Positions 13,938 to 15,441 of a stretch of DNA of 15,441 bases are shown here, one piece after another; positions within the stretch are counted from its first letter, which is position 1, and each line of letters starts with the position of its first letter. The stretch is from Dehalococcoidia bacterium (lineage in GTDB: Bacteria; Chloroflexota; Dehalococcoidia; UBA2979): NCBI GenBank assembly GCA_023228765.1, contig JALOAM010000069.1, positions 1 to 15,441 on the forward strand, given 5' to 3'. Made by a program: the position numbers and the translations under genes. The notes under the pieces were generated by a model. The model was not told the origin of the DNA. It saw only the letters and a program-made list of their open reading frames with translations, and made no database searches.

Positions 13938-15441
13938 GCTTCTACGAGGAAGAAGACGCGATCGGGAAGGTCTACGACCGCCGCCTCGCCGCGCGCCTCC
14001 TCTCCTACCTCCGCCCCTACCGGCCGCAGGTCGCGATCTCGGTCTTCCTCATGCTGGTGATCGCCGGCCTCGAACTGATCCCCACGCTCCTCCTGGGGTA
14101 CGCGATCGACGAGCAGATCGACCAGGGGCGGACAGACCGGCTCGGCGTCGTGACGATCGCGTTCCTCGCGACGTTGCTCGCCGGGTTCGCGCTGCGGTTC
14201 GTGCAGATGTACGTGACGTGGTGGGTGGGCCAGCGGTTCATGGTGGACCTGCGGATGCAGCTCTTCAGCCACATCCAGCACCTGTCCGTCTCGTACTTCG
14301 ACCGCAACCCCGTCGGCCGCCTGGTCACCCGCCTGACGGGTGACGTGCAGCAGATCGAGATGGTCATCTCGCAGGGGATCATCCAGATCATGACGAACCT
14401 GCTGATGGTCACGGCCATCATCGTGGTGCTCTATGTCATCAACTGGTGGCTCGCGCTGATCATGACGGTGTTCGTGGTGCCGCTCGTGGTCCTCGTGCGG
14501 CTGTTCGCGCAGGCGCAGCGGCAGGCGTTCCGCGATCAGCGCATGTGGATGGCGAGGATCAACGCCTACCTGAACGAGCTGATCACGGGCGTGACGATCA
14601 TCCAGCTCTTCAACCGCCAGCGGCGCAACATGGAGTACTTCGACCAGCGCAACAGCGGCGCGCTGGAGGCCAACCTGCGCGTCCTGTTCTGGTACGCGGT
14701 GTTCGAGCCGACGGTCGTGATCTTCAACGCCCTCACCGTCGCAGCCATCATCTGGGTCGGCGGCGGCGCGGCCCTCGAGGAGCGCGGCGTCACCATCGGC
14801 ACGCTCATCGTGTTCATCGCGTTCATGCAGCGCTTCTTCTGGCCGATCCGCGAACTCTCCGAGCGCTACACGATGATCCAGGGCGCGATGGCCTCCGCGG
14901 AGCGCATCTTCGGCGTCCTGGACGCGCCCGAGGACGTCACCGACGCCGAGGGCGCCCGCCCACTCCCCGGCGTGCGCGGCGATCTCCGCTTCGACCACGT
15001 CTGGTTCGCCTACGAGCCCGACAACTGGGTGCTGAAAGACGTGGACTTCACGATCCCGGCCGGCCAGAAGGTCGCGATCGTCGGCGCCACCGGCGCGGGC
15101 AAGTCGACGACGATGGCCCTCCTGAGCCGCTTCTACGACGTGCAGCGCGGCGCGATCCTCGTGGACGGCACACCGATCCGCGACCTGCCACAGCGCTGGC
15201 TGCGCCGCCACGTCGGCGTGATGCTGCAGGACGCCTGGATCGTGAGCGACACGGTCGAAGAGAACATCCGCCTCCGCGACCCCTCGATCAGCAGCGAGCA
15301 GATCCGCGCCGCCGCGGAAGCCGTGGGCGCGGCGAGGTTCATCGAACGGCTGCCCGAGGGCTACGCCACCGTGCTCGCGGAGCGAGGCGCGAACCTCTCG
15401 ACGGGCCAGAAGCAGCTGATCGCCCTCGCGCGGGTGGCGGC
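13934..15441 (+). CDS. ABC exporter half-transporter, subunit B (3' end outside window)
   Basis: About 502 codons are visible from ATG 13934, which overlaps the stop of subunit A by four bases. It begins MSFYEEEDAIGKVYDRRLAA, then RLLSYLRPYRPQV, and has six membrane helices (first near VAISVFLMLVIAGLELIPTLLLG, last about residue 300). The domain linker FEHV-type region reads LRFDHVWFAYEPDNWVLKDV. Walker A is GATGAGKST (384-392). A Q-loop VGVMLQDAWIVSDTVEENI follows. The signature is NLSTGQKQ (L488 onward), with Thr for the usual first Gly, as found in the partner that contributes to the degenerate site of heterodimeric exporters. The window ends before Walker B and the H-loop, so the catalytic Glu cannot be checked. 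It forms the exporter with subunit A. Confidence 0.95.
   Translation, partial: MSFYEEEDAIGKVYDRRLAARLLSYLRPYRPQVAISVFLMLVIAGLELIPTLLLGYAIDEQIDQGRTDRLGVVTIAFLATLLAGFALRFVQMYVTWWVGQRFMVDLRMQLFSHIQHLSVSYFDRNPVGRLVTRLTGDVQQIEMVISQGIIQIMTNLLMVTAIIVVLYVINWWLALIMTVFVVPLVVLVRLFAQAQRQAFRDQRMWMARINAYLNELITGVTIIQLFNRQRRNMEYFDQRNSGALEANLRVLFWYAVFEPTVVIFNALTVAAIIWVGGGAALEERGVTIGTLIVFIAFMQRFFWPIRELSERYTMIQGAMASAERIFGVLDAPEDVTDAEGARPLPGVRGDLRFDHVWFAYEPDNWVLKDVDFTIPAGQKVAIVGATGAGKSTTMALLSRFYDVQRGAILVDGTPIRDLPQRWLRRHVGVMLQDAWIVSDTVEENIRLRDPSISSEQIRAAAEAVGAARFIERLPEGYATVLAERGANLSTGQKQLIALARVA

Noticed and set aside
13829..15211. Minus-strand open frame (460 codons) opposite ABC exporter subunit B
   Set aside because: It is His/Asp/Arg-rich with no fold; it is the mirror of a strongly conserved transporter coding frame.

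Overview
This is a high-GC, very gene-dense bacterial window with no phage, IS, tRNA, rRNA or CRISPR signal. Neighbouring genes usually share 4 to 8 bases, either start over stop or stop over stop. The strong G/C third-position bias, the NodI/DrrA-type exporter, the heterodimeric ABC exporter and the MsnO8-type flavin enzyme fit a free-living high-GC lineage. Chloroflexota is my first guess and Actinomycetota the second, both at low confidence because no phylogenetic marker is present.

Left part (1-9210): three transcription units that may form one accessory biosynthesis and export locus. Running left, and leaving the window, are a nucleotidyltransferase fused to a C-terminal PqqD-like (RiPP-recognition) domain (453-1526) and a coupled protein of unknown family (1-453). 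Divergent from them is a TesB-like double-hotdog thioesterase (1610-2470). Converging on it is a three-gene ABC-2 exporter operon on the minus strand (two permeases and an ATPase, 5067 down to 2467). Divergent from the exporter is a tightly coupled plus-strand operon (5275-9210): a cobalamin-binding radical SAM enzyme, a divergent SAICAR-synthetase (PurC) paralogue, a short-chain dehydrogenase and a thymidylate-kinase-like P-loop kinase. I do not recognise this set as any described pathway. It looks like a small-molecule or modified-peptide cluster. The PurC-like/SDR pair recalls pentostatin/coformycin-type pathways, while the PqqD domain, radical SAM enzyme and exporter recall RiPP clusters. 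I see no precursor peptide.

Middle (9183-11927): a minus-strand flavin reductase stands divergent from a luciferase-like (MsnO8-type) monooxygenase, separated by 288 bases that carry two inverted copies of a G-rich hairpin repeat. Next come two small membrane proteins of unknown role, convergent with each other.

Right part (12063 to the window end): a heterodimeric ABC exporter. The first half is complete, with Asp in place of the catalytic Glu. The second half is cut by the window end and has a changed signature motif. This is the asymmetric pattern known for TM287/288- and BmrCD-type pumps.
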